64,000 nucleotides of DNA from Acidocella sp. (GTDB taxonomy: Bacteria; Pseudomonadota; Alphaproteobacteria; Acetobacterales; Acetobacteraceae): the NCBI GenBank assembly GCA_026224875.1, contig JAMFRU010000111.1, positions 36,975 through 100,974 of the forward strand, given 5' to 3'. The position numbers were made by a program, and so were the translations under genes. The first letter of the stretch is position 1; every line of letters begins with the position of its first letter. Under the pieces are notes generated by a model. It did no database searches. It was not told where the DNA came from and saw nothing but the letters and a program-made list of their open reading frames with translations. Of the stretch, positions 36,777 through 45,046 are shown piece after piece.

Positions 36777-37982
36777 CTAAAGCCCGTAGCGTTGGCGGAT
36801 GCCGTTGAAGCGCGCCCAAAGCTGGGTGTTGCGCTCTTCCGGCGTTACCACCGCACTTGTTGCGGGCAACGCTTCGGCAAGTGTGGCGCGCTTCACAAGC
36901 TTGGCCGCGAGCGGCACCGGCCTGCCCGCCAGCATATGCCGGTAGGTAAGGTTGCCGCGGATAAAACCCTGGGTGTCGATCCAGTTGTGATAGCCTGGGT
37001 CGTCATGGCTCAGCACCATGCGGATTTTACCATCCATATCGGTTTTGGTCCGGCTCGGCGTATAGCCCACCGGGCGGTAGAGATAATCCATGCTGTTGCA
37101 GAACACGCCCATATTGGTAAGCATCCACAAGCCCTCATGCGCCGGAAACTCGACGATGAGCGCTTCATCTTCCGCAATATGCCAATGCATGTTGGTGGCA
37201 GCACGCCCGCGTTTTTTGTCGTCCGCTGTATCGGCCTCGGGCGGAAAATTATTCGGGTCGTTTTCATTCACGCCGCCATGCGCGAACATCCAATCCGGCC
37301 AATCCTGCATCACGCCGGTCACGAAATTGCCGGCCCAATCGATCGCCGCGATCATATCCGCAGGCGTGGGCAAAGGCTTTGGCGCGGCCATGTCGGTACG
37401 TTCGATGCGGATTTTCGCAGGCGTCTCATCCCAGCGGTCGAACCCCTGGCGGATGAAAAGCTTGCGCGAGCCGGGCGTGGTGGGCAGCCAGTTCGGCCCC
37501 CGCTGCGGCCCGCCGATATAGAGTTCGAAACTGCCATCCCATGTGGTGGCGAGTTGGTGGCCGAAGAGATTGGCTTCGGGGATGTCACCGAACGGCTCGT
37601 GCAGCGGGGCGTGGCCGGCGGGGAGTTTTTCCGGGCGCGGGCCTTGCATGGTAAAATTCAGAAACGGTGCCGTGCCGCGGTTGCCGGTAATACGGTAGGT
37701 TGAGTTTCCATCAATCCATGCCTGGAGATAGATGAAATCCGCGCAGTCGCCACCGAGTTTGCGGGTAGGCGAGTTGAACAGATGAATTGCCGGATAGCGC
37801 GTGTTTTTGGTCTCCAGCGCGAGGTCGAAAGCCTGGCCAAGATTTTGAGTGAGGAAGCGCAAGGCATCGGCCCGGTGCAGCGGTGTGGCGGGATTTTGCG
37901 GCTTAAAAATCTTATCGCCCGCATCCTTCAACCGGTCGCAGAACTGTCCCCAAGCATCGCGCAACAGTGCATCATCATCCAT
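36777..37982 (-). CDS. DUF1214 domain protein
   Basis: The 401-residue protein has the DUF1214-type C-terminal half: DEALIVEFPAHEGLWMLTN followed by YRPVGYTPSRTKTDMDGKIRMVLSHDDPGYHNWIDTQG. The function of this domain is unknown; it often accompanies sulfotransferases and SDRs in catabolic clusters. GGGAG precedes ATG 37982. A related protein is encoded at 48037-49200, and both lie beside a sulfotransferase and an SDR. Confidence 0.8.
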   Translation of the reverse strand: MDDDALLRDAWGQFCDRLKDAGDKIFKPQNPATPLHRADALRFLTQNLGQAFDLALETKNTRYPAIHLFNSPTRKLGGDCADFIYLQAWIDGNSTYRITGNRGTAPFLNFTMQGPRPEKLPAGHAPLHEPFGDIPEANLFGHQLATTWDGSFELYIGGPQRGPNWLPTTPGSRKLFIRQGFDRWDETPAKIRIERTDMAAPKPLPTPADMIAAIDWAGNFVTGVMQDWPDWMFAHGGVNENDPNNFPPEADTADDKKRGRAATNMHWHIAEDEALIVEFPAHEGLWMLTNMGVFCNSMDYLYRPVGYTPSRTKTDMDGKIRMVLSHDDPGYHNWIDTQGFIRGNLTYRHMLAGRPVPLAAKLVKRATLAEALPATSAVVTPEERNTQLWARFNGIRQRYGL

Positions 37983-38001
37983 AGTGAGTCTCCCGTCTAA
38001 A

Positions 38002-40005
38002 TTAATGGGGGTCTGGGGCCTCAGGCCCCAGCCGCCGGAGGCACTTACTTATATATTCCGCCGCTCTTGTTATGGCCGCCATCAGCCCTTCCTGGTCAAT
38101 CCGTGGCCCGAGCAATTCCAGATCGAACGCGCCGGTATAGCCCGCTTCCAGCAGCCAGCGCAGCACATCTGGCCAGGGAATGGTGCCGTCACCCGGCACT
38201 GCGCGGCAAGGCAGAGCGCGATCGCCCAACACATAGTCGCTCACCTGCACCAGTACGCAGCGTGGCATGGCGCGCGTGATCTGCTGCCGCATGCCTGCTT
38301 CCGTCCAGCACGCAAAATAATCGATGCAGACACCAATCTCTGCCATTTCGGCCAGGGTAATGGTGTCACGCAGATTATTCCCGATATGCCCATGGGCGTG
38401 GAAGGGCGAGGTGTTTTCGACCGACAACGCCACGCCGGCGTCACGCGCCATGGGCAGGCATGGCGCTATAGCCTCTGAAAACACCGTCGCGGCATCTTCC
38501 CAACCCATCGCGCCGCGCCCGCCGGTCAGCATGTAAATGGAGCGCGCGCCGAGCGTGGCTGCCGCGTCGATTGCCCGTGCAAGGTGCCCGGTTTCCTGCC
38601 GCATGTCCGCAGCACGCGACGCAAGCGGCCCGGAGCGAAACACATGGGCCACAGTTTCGGTGCGTTGCCCTGCCGCATTCAGCATGTCGCGTATTTTATG
38701 GGCGCCGTAATCCAGCACCTGCAGACTGGAAAAGGTCACCCGGCTGGTGCCAAGCTCCCGCCAATTGCGGCATAATTCCTCGATCCCGGCGGCGGGAAAG
38801 CAGATACTGTGTACCGAGATACGATTATGCATTTTTATCCCCAAGCCGCGTTTTTCGATAGCGACACCGAAGCGTTCGCGGAACGGTGCGAATTCCTCGT
38901 GCAGCGCATCGATATTTTCGTCAATATCGGTCAGCAATTTGGTTGAATATTGGAACTTGCCATAGCGGTCGCCGCGATTGTCTTTCAGGTAATTGCGCAT
39001 CGCCATCTCTGCCCCGGTAGTGAGTGGCCTGCCGCAAAACTTATAATAGCGGCGGATGATTTCCACTGGGTCTGCAACAAAATCTGTGTAGCGAACATGC
39101 AGGATACGCGGATCATTGACCAGCGGATTGGCCAATGTATTGGCAATGCTGGCCCGCGTCATCGCGAGATGCATGCGCGTCTCGGCTTGCAAATCAATGG
39201 GGCCGACAATGCCATCGAGAATATCGGCCATCATCATGGTGCGCGAGGCTACGACCTGCACCGGGTCCCGATGCAGCCAGACGAGGTTGGCATCGGGATA
39301 GGCGTCAAAAAATGCTTGCAGCCGGAAGCCGTGAAAACCTTTGAGCGCCCAGTATTTTTTCGGCCGGCCATATTGGAATTGCTGTAGCATGGCCTTGTGG
39401 ATGCTATATTGCGCGGCCGGGTCGGTCGGCAGGCCCATGGAGAGTGTTTGCATTGGCACGCGCCACCAGGCGGTTGGTGTCATCACGCGGAAGTCGAAAG
39501 CCCATGTACGTTCGTCTTCCGGCAGGCCGTTGCCCAGCATGTCGTTATACGGGTGGCAGTGCAGCCATTTCGGCATTTTGGCGTTAATCTCGCGCCAATC
39601 CGCATCGGCCCGCGCCCGGTGCGGATCGTCCGCCCCCGTGGTTCCTGGCGGCGGCGAAGGGTACATCACCTCCCAAAATCGCAATGCGCGCGCATGCGGG
39701 TCCACCGACATCAGCGCATGCATCAGCGTGGTCCCCGAACGCGGCTCACCAGTGGCAAACATCGGCCGATCGATTATTTCTTCTCCAACAAGAAACCGTT
39801 TACGATCCGCAAATAAGTTCAGCCGCGAGGTGAGCAGCCAATGGCAAACATCAGCCGCGGCACCCTGCCCCGCTCCATCCATGCCGATGCTGTTGAGGTG
39901 ATCCACCGCCTGATGAAACCGTGCCGGCAACGTGTCATCGCCATAATCCCGCGCACCAGCCGCTGCCTCAGCAGCCGCCAGCAGCGTTCCAGCATCCAGG
40001 GTCAC
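38002..40005 (-). CDS. Sulfotransferase fused to TIM-barrel isomerase/epimerase
   Basis: The 667-residue reading frame joins two complete proteins. Residues 1-391 are a sulfotransferase: phosphosulfate loop ATGEPRSGTTLMHALM, 3'-phosphate site WLHRDPVQVVASR and the family's C-terminal block ending ERFGV. Residues 392-667 are a sugar-phosphate isomerase/epimerase-like barrel (SVENTSPFHAHGH, CIDYFACW, AFDLELLG). Residue 392 is a Met (ATG 38832) preceded by GGGG at ribosome-binding distance, so the second half may also be made separately. The start is GTG 40005 in a GTGA overlap with the LLM gene. The last residues (RRLGPEAPDPH) come from a dispersed palindromic repeat. Confidence 0.85.
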   Translation of the reverse strand: MTLDAGTLLAAAEAAAGARDYGDDTLPARFHQAVDHLNSIGMDGAGQGAAADVCHWLLTSRLNLFADRKRFLVGEEIIDRPMFATGEPRSGTTLMHALMSVDPHARALRFWEVMYPSPPPGTTGADDPHRARADADWREINAKMPKWLHCHPYNDMLGNGLPEDERTWAFDFRVMTPTAWWRVPMQTLSMGLPTDPAAQYSIHKAMLQQFQYGRPKKYWALKGFHGFRLQAFFDAYPDANLVWLHRDPVQVVASRTMMMADILDGIVGPIDLQAETRMHLAMTRASIANTLANPLVNDPRILHVRYTDFVADPVEIIRRYYKFCGRPLTTGAEMAMRNYLKDNRGDRYGKFQYSTKLLTDIDENIDALHEEFAPFRERFGVAIEKRGLGIKMHNRISVHSICFPAAGIEELCRNWRELGTSRVTFSSLQVLDYGAHKIRDMLNAAGQRTETVAHVFRSGPLASRAADMRQETGHLARAIDAAATLGARSIYMLTGGRGAMGWEDAATVFSEAIAPCLPMARDAGVALSVENTSPFHAHGHIGNNLRDTITLAEMAEIGVCIDYFACWTEAGMRQQITRAMPRCVLVQVSDYVLGDRALPCRAVPGDGTIPWPDVLRWLLEAGYTGAFDLELLGPRIDQEGLMAAITRAAEYISKCLRRLGPEAPDPH
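38026..38052. repeat. 27-base palindrome-containing repeat, copy 1
   Basis: A 27-base sequence centred on GGGGCCTCAGGCCCC occurs here, overlapping the 3' end of the fusion gene; the same 27 bases occur inverted at 42408-42434. It can form a strong hairpin and may terminate transcription. Confidence 0.7.
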
Positions 40006-41144
40006 AACGCCCCCGCCAAACGCATCAACTCATCCTCGGTCTCGCGCACTTTCGCGGCACTGCGGGCAGCGAATTTAAGCCCCGCCATGCCGCTGTAATC
40101 CATAATCTTCGGCACCCGTAGCCCGGCATCCACAAACGCCTTCAACCGGCGCGCAATCTTGGCAGGCGTGCCGGTCGGGATCATCGACATCAACATCTCC
40201 GGCCTAGCTTTTTCCAACATCAACAGAATACGCTCGCGCGGTAGCACCGCCGGATTGATGTCCTGATAGCCATTCCAATCCGGCCCCAACGGGTGCTCAA
40301 AACCCCGTTTGGCCAGCTCCTGCGCCGACACCTGCAGCAAAAAAGCCTTCACCAATGGAGCATCCAAAATCTCGGCCAGCTCTGCATCGTCATATGCTAC
40401 CATGCACACCTGAATATTCGCCGGCACAATCGCCATCGGGTCGCGTCCCGCCCGCTCGGCCGAAACCCGCATGGTTTGCAACTTCGCCGCATATTCCTCA
40501 GGTGTCCAGGCACCGGCCGGCCACCAGCCATCGGCATAGCGCCCGGTAATCTCCAGCATGCGCGGCCCGTTGGCGCCAATCCATATACACGGAAATTTGC
40601 CCTCGTAGGGTTCAGTATCCATCCGCGCATGATGAAGTTTGTAGAACTGGCCTTCGAAATCCACCGGCCCATCACTCTCCCACAGCAAGCGGATCACTTT
40701 CAGCGCTTCCTCAAAACGCCCGACCGGCTTGGAAAAATCAAACCCATAAGGCACGGTATTTTCCGTCTCCCCACTGCCCAGGCCAAGAATAAAACGGCCT
40801 TTAGCGAGATGGTCGATGGTAAGAGCCGCCTGCGCCAGCATGGCCGGGTGGCGGCGCACCGTATCGACCACGCTGGTGGCAAGCGGCGTATTGCTCGTCA
40901 ACACCGCAGCCGCGGCGGCCACCGCCAGGCCATCGAGATGCCGGTGCGGCGATAGCGAGGTCGTTGCGAGATCGGTAAATTCTGGATTCCAGATCGATTC
41001 CGGCCAGAAGCTGACCATATGGTCCGGCAGCCAGATGGAATGATAGCGCCCGGAATCCAGCGCCGGCAGCACGGACAGGTCCAACGGCAGCGTGGTGCGC
41101 AAAAATGCCGCCGGCTGTACGCGCATGGTTGCGGCATTTACCAC
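40002..41144 (-). CDS. LLM class flavin- or F420-dependent oxidoreductase
   Basis: The 380-residue luciferase-like barrel shows SIWLPDHMVSFWP, GLGSGETENTVPYG, CIWIGANGPRMLEITGRYADGWW and IPTGTPAKIARRL, the layout of the MSMEG/methylenetetrahydromethanopterin-reductase-like (F420-type) branch. Whether F420 or FMN is used cannot be decided. The frame is open much further upstream, but GTG 41144 has GGGGAG at correct spacing; ATG 41126 is the alternative. It heads a five-gene minus-strand operon (LLM, sulfotransferase-TIM, DUF1214, SDR, broken hydrolase). Confidence 0.83.
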   Translation of the reverse strand: MVNAATMRVQPAAFLRTTLPLDLSVLPALDSGRYHSIWLPDHMVSFWPESIWNPEFTDLATTSLSPHRHLDGLAVAAAAAVLTSNTPLATSVVDTVRRHPAMLAQAALTIDHLAKGRFILGLGSGETENTVPYGFDFSKPVGRFEEALKVIRLLWESDGPVDFEGQFYKLHHARMDTEPYEGKFPCIWIGANGPRMLEITGRYADGWWPAGAWTPEEYAAKLQTMRVSAERAGRDPMAIVPANIQVCMVAYDDAELAEILDAPLVKAFLLQVSAQELAKRGFEHPLGPDWNGYQDINPAVLPRERILLMLEKARPEMLMSMIPTGTPAKIARRLKAFVDAGLRVPKIMDYSGMAGLKFAARSAAKVRETEDELMRLAGAL

Positions 41145-41173
41145 GTCGGTTTCTCCCCTTGGTTTTTTTCTCG

Positions 41174-41185
41174 CATAACATTGTG
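41174..41185. promoter_or_regulatory. CATAACATTGTG site, candidate TetR operator
   Basis: This 12-mer differs by one base from CACAACATTGTG (minus strand, 44997-45008), which lies just upstream of the TetR gene at 44330. It sits in the divergent promoter of the LLM operon and luxR. Confidence 0.4.
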
Positions 41186-41207
41186 TGACATCGCGCCCGT
41201 GGACAAA

Positions 41208-41223
41208 CCTCCCATCTGGGAGG
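41208..41223. promoter_or_regulatory. Perfect dyad CCTCCCA-TC-TGGGAGG overlapping the luxR ribosome binding site
   Basis: Seven-base perfect arms with a two-base centre lie 11 bases before the luxR ATG, and the right arm contains GGGAGG, its probable Shine-Dalgarno sequence. It may be a LuxR-type operator or a hairpin hiding the ribosome binding site. Confidence 0.55.
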
Positions 41224-41234
41224 TACAAAATACC

Positions 41235-42350
41235 ATGCGCACCACCCGGCCGATTTTGGATCTGCTGCCGCTCCTGCTCGACGGGGTATTTGAAGATCCG
41301 CCCTGGGGAGGATTTCTCGACCGTCTGCGGCAAGAGACTCAGGCGGATTACGCCGCCATGACCTTCCGCCCGCCGGGCAAGCCGCTCAACCAGGTTGCGC
41401 ATCTATACTCCGGCGCGGCCTCGCCGCCGCTGGTCTCGCAGCTTTACCACGAGCACCTCTACGCGACCGACCCGCTGCCCTATTACAACCTCGCCGAGGG
41501 CCGGGCCTATGCGCTGCACGAGCTGCTACGCGCCGGCGAACCGGGCCATGATTCCTATTACCGCGACATACTCGTGCCAAGCGGCATGAAGGTGATGCGG
41601 ATGATGCGGATGATGCGCGTGATGGAGCCAAGCGGGGTAAACGGCTGGCTCAACATCACCCGCCGCACCGGCGATTTCACGCCCGATGACGATGCGCTGC
41701 TGCACGCCATCGCCCCTTACCTGCGCAGCGCATTACGCAATTTCGTGGCACTCGAGCACGAACGTTTCAACGCCGCCATGGCAAACGACGCCATCAGCCG
41801 CCTCGCCTTCGGCTGGTTCACCCTCGACGCCAACCTGCACGTGCTCGACTGCGACCACCAGGGTGAAAATCTGCTGGCGCATTCAGGCATACTCGGGCGC
41901 AACGCCAATGGCCGTTTAACCGCACGGCCGCGGCTACTGGAACAGGAAATCACCACCACCATCCGAGCCCTCGCGGCAGATGCTCGCTCGCGCCCGCGCG
42001 CCATCATCCTCAACCGCGCCCCCTGGCTCGACATGCTACTGTTGCCAACTCACAAACGCTCGATCTCGGCCAAGCCCGACCCCGAAGTCATTGCCTATGT
42101 GCATGGCGACAACTGGTCCTCCGCCGACCGCTGCGAGCAGCTCGCCGAACTGTTTCTCCTCCTGCCCAGCGAAGCACGACTGGCCCTGGCACTAAGCCGC
42201 GGCATGACCATCACCGAAGCCGCCGCGGACCTCGGCCTCACGGTCGAAACCGCGCGCAATTATTCAAAAAAAATCTATTCCAAACTAGGCGCCCGCGGCC
42301 AATCAGACCTCGTCCGCTTCGTCATGCGCAGCGTGCTGGCGATTGCTTAG
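41235..42350 (+). CDS. LuxR family (GerE-type) transcriptional regulator
   Basis: The 371-residue protein has a C-terminal LuxR HTH (LPSEARLALALSRGMTITEA and ETARNYSKKIYSKLGARGQSDLV, about residues 308-365). The N-terminal 290 residues resemble the sensor region of stand-alone LuxR regulators but contain no recognisable receiver or acyl-homoserine-lactone domain. It diverges from the LLM operon. A triple nine-base tandem repeat (41595-41621) encodes MRMMRMMRV in the sensor region. The start ATG 41235 is preceded by GGGAGG within a palindrome; the in-frame GTG at 41199 is an alternative. Confidence 0.85.
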   Translation: MRTTRPILDLLPLLLDGVFEDPPWGGFLDRLRQETQADYAAMTFRPPGKPLNQVAHLYSGAASPPLVSQLYHEHLYATDPLPYYNLAEGRAYALHELLRAGEPGHDSYYRDILVPSGMKVMRMMRMMRVMEPSGVNGWLNITRRTGDFTPDDDALLHAIAPYLRSALRNFVALEHERFNAAMANDAISRLAFGWFTLDANLHVLDCDHQGENLLAHSGILGRNANGRLTARPRLLEQEITTTIRALAADARSRPRAIILNRAPWLDMLLLPTHKRSISAKPDPEVIAYVHGDNWSSADRCEQLAELFLLLPSEARLALALSRGMTITEAAADLGLTVETARNYSKKIYSKLGARGQSDLVRFVMRSVLAIA

Positions 42351-42608
42351 ATTGGTTCTGAGCGGGCGTTTCCACGGAAAAGGCGGGGGCTCCGCCCCTC
42401 GACCCCGCTGGGGCCTGAGGCCCCAGACCCCCATAACTTTTTGATGGGTTTGAAAGGGGATGCCCTGCACGGGCTCTCAACGCGTATGGTGTGGAGGGCA
42501 TCCCCTTTCAAACCCTTAAAGTAGCGGGATCCTAAGGACCTGTGGCCCTTAGCAGGTCCAGGGCAGAGCCCTAGCCTATTCCGTGAAACACCCCCTCAGA
42601 ACCAATCT
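42349..42608. repeat. 260-base imperfect palindromic element filling a convergent intergenic region
   Basis: The outer arms (42349-42384 and 42574-42608) are inverted near-copies beginning AGATTGGTTCTGAG and include the stop codons of both convergent genes (luxR and the KstD-like gene). Inside lie the second copy of the 27-base repeat (42408-42434) and a perfect 21-base inverted repeat (42446-42466 and 42495-42515, 28-base loop). Related sequence occurs at 62640-62695. It may be a bidirectional terminator or a small mobile element. Confidence 0.75.
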
Positions 42609-44277
42609 ACGCATTCACCCCCGCCGCGTGACGGGCGGAGATGTAGCCAAAGGTGAAGGCTGGGCCTACGCTGGCGCCGGCGCCTGGGTAGGCGCGGCCC
42701 ATTACGCCGGCGGTTGACACGCCGGCGGCGTAAAGCCCTTGGATTACGCTACCATCTTCGCGCAGCACGCGGCCGGCTGCATCCGTCACCACACCGCCAT
42801 AGGTACCGACATCGCCTGGCACCATCGGCACGGCGTAGAACGGTGCTTTGGAAATTGTGCCAAGTGTTTCGGAAGGTTTGTTATACGGATCGCCTAGCCA
42901 GCGGTCGTAAGCGCGTGCGCCTCGCTTGAAATCTTCATCGTTATTAACCGTAACGAAACCATTGAACCGCTCCACTGTGGCTTTCAGCGTATCGGGGGTT
43001 ATGTTGAGCTGCATTGCCAGTTCCTCAATCGTATTTCCCTTGCGCAAATACCCCTGCTCAAACCAGCTCTTCGGCTTGTTCACGCCCGGCATGGTGTTGC
43101 CCAGCATGTAATTGCGCAAAAACTGCGTATCGAGAATAGCCCAACTCGGCACCGCCGGCACGGTTTTGTTACGCTCCAGCATACCCTGGCAATATGCCAT
43201 ATAGGAGCCACCTTCATTCTGGTAACGCACCCCGCTCTGGTCGACGAGAATAGCATGCGGCGAAGCGGTGAGACTCTGCCCGGGCGGTTTCACATAATCA
43301 TTTTCAACACCGGGAGACATTGTGGTCTGATAGCCGACCATCTCCTCCATCTGCCCCGTGGCAGCACCATGGCGCATCATCTCGCGGATCATTTCGCCGG
43401 TATCACCTTCGGCCGCGTTAGACCATTCCACCATCGTACCAGGTTGGTATTGGTCGCGCATATCCTGGTTGCGGGCAAACCCGCCGGCATTCACCAGCAC
43501 GCCGAGCCGTGCGCCCACGCGCCAGGGTTTGCCGTCCTTGGTCGTGAGCACGCCTTTAACGGCCCCATCCTCCTCCACCAGCTCCTGCACCGAGGTTTCC
43601 AGGCTGAACTCCACCCCTGCCTTCAGAGCCGCCTGCAGCATTCGCCCCTGCAGCGCGGCACCGGATGAAATCATGCGCTTGCCGGTCAGCCGCGTCAGAG
43701 CCGTGCGCAAACCCACCTTCGCCACCAGCATTTTGCCGGCCCAGGATTGCTTGTAGGTCTTCAAACGCAACGTCTCTTCGAGCGTCGCGGCAAAATTGAG
43801 AAACCCAGGGCGGAGCTTGTCCTTCCACGGCCCCAGCTCATTCACGTTGAAAAGATCGGCCACCACGCAGCGCCCGGCCTTCGAGCCGCCCGGGCGATCA
43901 TCGTAATAATCCGGCCAGTATTTCGCGCGGTTGAGCTTGATGCCATTGCTCATCAAAAATTCCAGCATGCGCGGTGCCTGATCGACATAGGCCTGACGGC
44001 GCTCAAGCGTCGCCCCCGGTGCGTTCTCCGTCCCGCCAACACTGTCGAGATAGGTCATGGCCCGCTCTGGGCTATCCGGAATGCCATCACGCTTCATAAA
44101 CGGGTTGTTCGGCACCCACATCACCCCGCCGGATTTAGCGGTGGTGCCGCCCACCAGCTGCGTCTTCTCGATGATCAGCACGCTGCGCCCGGCATTGCGC
44201 ATCACCAGCCCGGCGCACATCGACCCGCCGCCGCTTCCCACGACGACAAAATCATACGTCACATCAAATTCGCTCAT
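42607..44277 (-). CDS. FAD-dependent dehydrogenase, 3-ketosteroid delta-1-dehydrogenase-like
   Basis: The 556-residue flavoprotein has the FAD loop VVVGSGGGSMCAGLV at the N-terminus, the family signatures VGGTTAKSGGVMWVPNNPF and, at the C-terminus, FYAVPMVPGDVGTYGGVVTD followed by GLYAAGVSTAGVMG and YPGAGASVGPA. This matches the KstD/fumarate-reductase flavoprotein group that introduces double bonds next to a carbonyl in steroids or related cyclic ketones. GGAGAGG precedes ATG 44277, and a dyad AGATAG-N6-CTATCT lies just upstream. Substrate identity is not proven by sequence. Confidence 0.88.
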   Translation of the reverse strand: MSEFDVTYDFVVVGSGGGSMCAGLVMRNAGRSVLIIEKTQLVGGTTAKSGGVMWVPNNPFMKRDGIPDSPERAMTYLDSVGGTENAPGATLERRQAYVDQAPRMLEFLMSNGIKLNRAKYWPDYYDDRPGGSKAGRCVVADLFNVNELGPWKDKLRPGFLNFAATLEETLRLKTYKQSWAGKMLVAKVGLRTALTRLTGKRMISSGAALQGRMLQAALKAGVEFSLETSVQELVEEDGAVKGVLTTKDGKPWRVGARLGVLVNAGGFARNQDMRDQYQPGTMVEWSNAAEGDTGEMIREMMRHGAATGQMEEMVGYQTTMSPGVENDYVKPPGQSLTASPHAILVDQSGVRYQNEGGSYMAYCQGMLERNKTVPAVPSWAILDTQFLRNYMLGNTMPGVNKPKSWFEQGYLRKGNTIEELAMQLNITPDTLKATVERFNGFVTVNNDEDFKRGARAYDRWLGDPYNKPSETLGTISKAPFYAVPMVPGDVGTYGGVVTDAAGRVLREDGSVIQGLYAAGVSTAGVMGRAYPGAGASVGPAFTFGYISARHAAGVNA

Positions 44278-44297
44278 TTTAACGCCTCTCCCCAGGC

Positions 44298-44315
44298 AGA
44301 TAGTTTATGCTATCT
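44298..44315. promoter_or_regulatory. Dyad AGATAG-N6-CTATCT upstream of the KstD-like gene
   Basis: Six-base perfect arms with a six-base spacer lie about 20 bases upstream of the start at 44277, between the TetR and KstD-like genes. Position and symmetry suit a repressor operator. Confidence 0.45.
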
Positions 44316-44329
44316 TACTTGCATTTTGA

Positions 44330-44983
44330 TTATTTATCCAGCGCCGGATCGAGATCGACCGTGATGCCATCGAGCACGAAATCAATGATCGCTTCGCTGA
44401 TTTCTGCCTCGCTCGCGATCCCGGCCGGAAACATCCAGTCCTTGAACAGGATGCAGGATAGAACAGCAGCGAATGACACCCGCACCATCAATTTCGGCGC
44501 CACTTTTGCCTTGGGCGGGGTTCTGCGTTCCATCAGCGCGGCACCACGGGCAAAATAGTTTTGTAAACTATCGATCTCACTGACGCCCGGCATGGTGAAA
44601 GGCGCATAGGTTTGCGCTACCACTAGCGACATCAGCATTTTCGAATGTTCGCTGATGAATTCCTGCAATTCATTGATATAGAGCCGCGTATTCTCCCTGA
44701 GATAGCCGCCCTCCTTCGCGCTGATTTTATGACTGGCGTCGAATGCGTCAAAATGCCGGACCAGAGGTTCGAAAATGGCTTCGCGGAACAATATGGATTT
44801 CGAGGCAAAATAGCGGAACAATTGCGCCTCGGTCACATCGGCACGGCGCGCAATGTTCAGCGTCGTAGCACCTGCATAGCCGCATGCTTTGAACTCATCA
44901 CCAGCGCCGCGGAGAATGCGTTCGCGGATTTCAGCCGGCGAACGGCGCTGCTTTCTGGCTACCGGTAGTTCCGCATGTTTCAA
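44330..44983 (-). CDS. TetR/AcrR family transcriptional regulator
   Basis: The 217-residue regulator has the TetR HTH (ATTLNIARRADVTEAQLFRYFASK, about residues 39-62). Immediately upstream is the dyad CACAATGTTGTG (44997-45008), a likely autoregulatory operator; a near-identical site lies before the LLM operon. It lies between the KstD-like gene downstream and the MDR operon upstream, all on the minus strand, so it could control both. Confidence 0.9.
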   Translation of the reverse strand: MKHAELPVARKQRRSPAEIRERILRGAGDEFKACGYAGATTLNIARRADVTEAQLFRYFASKSILFREAIFEPLVRHFDAFDASHKISAKEGGYLRENTRLYINELQEFISEHSKMLMSLVVAQTYAPFTMPGVSEIDSLQNYFARGAALMERRTPPKAKVAPKLMVRVSFAAVLSCILFKDWMFPAGIASEAEISEAIIDFVLDGITVDLDPALDK

Positions 44984-44996
44984 GCCGCTCTGTCCT

Positions 44997-45008
44997 CACA
45001 ATGTTGTG
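44997..45008. promoter_or_regulatory. Dyad CACAATGTTGTG, candidate TetR operator
   Basis: CACAA-TG-TTGTG has five-base perfect arms and lies 14 bases upstream of the TetR start at 44983. Eleven of twelve bases match the inverted form of the site at 41174-41185. Confidence 0.5.
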
Positions 45009-45046
45009 TGCCCAATCTAGCGTCCTCACCCAAGCCACGTCCAGCA

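Noticed and set aside
41127..41402. Upstream extension of the LLM oxidoreductase
   Set aside because: It would run through the divergent promoter and into luxR; GTG 41144 has a good ribosome binding site and fits the family's length.
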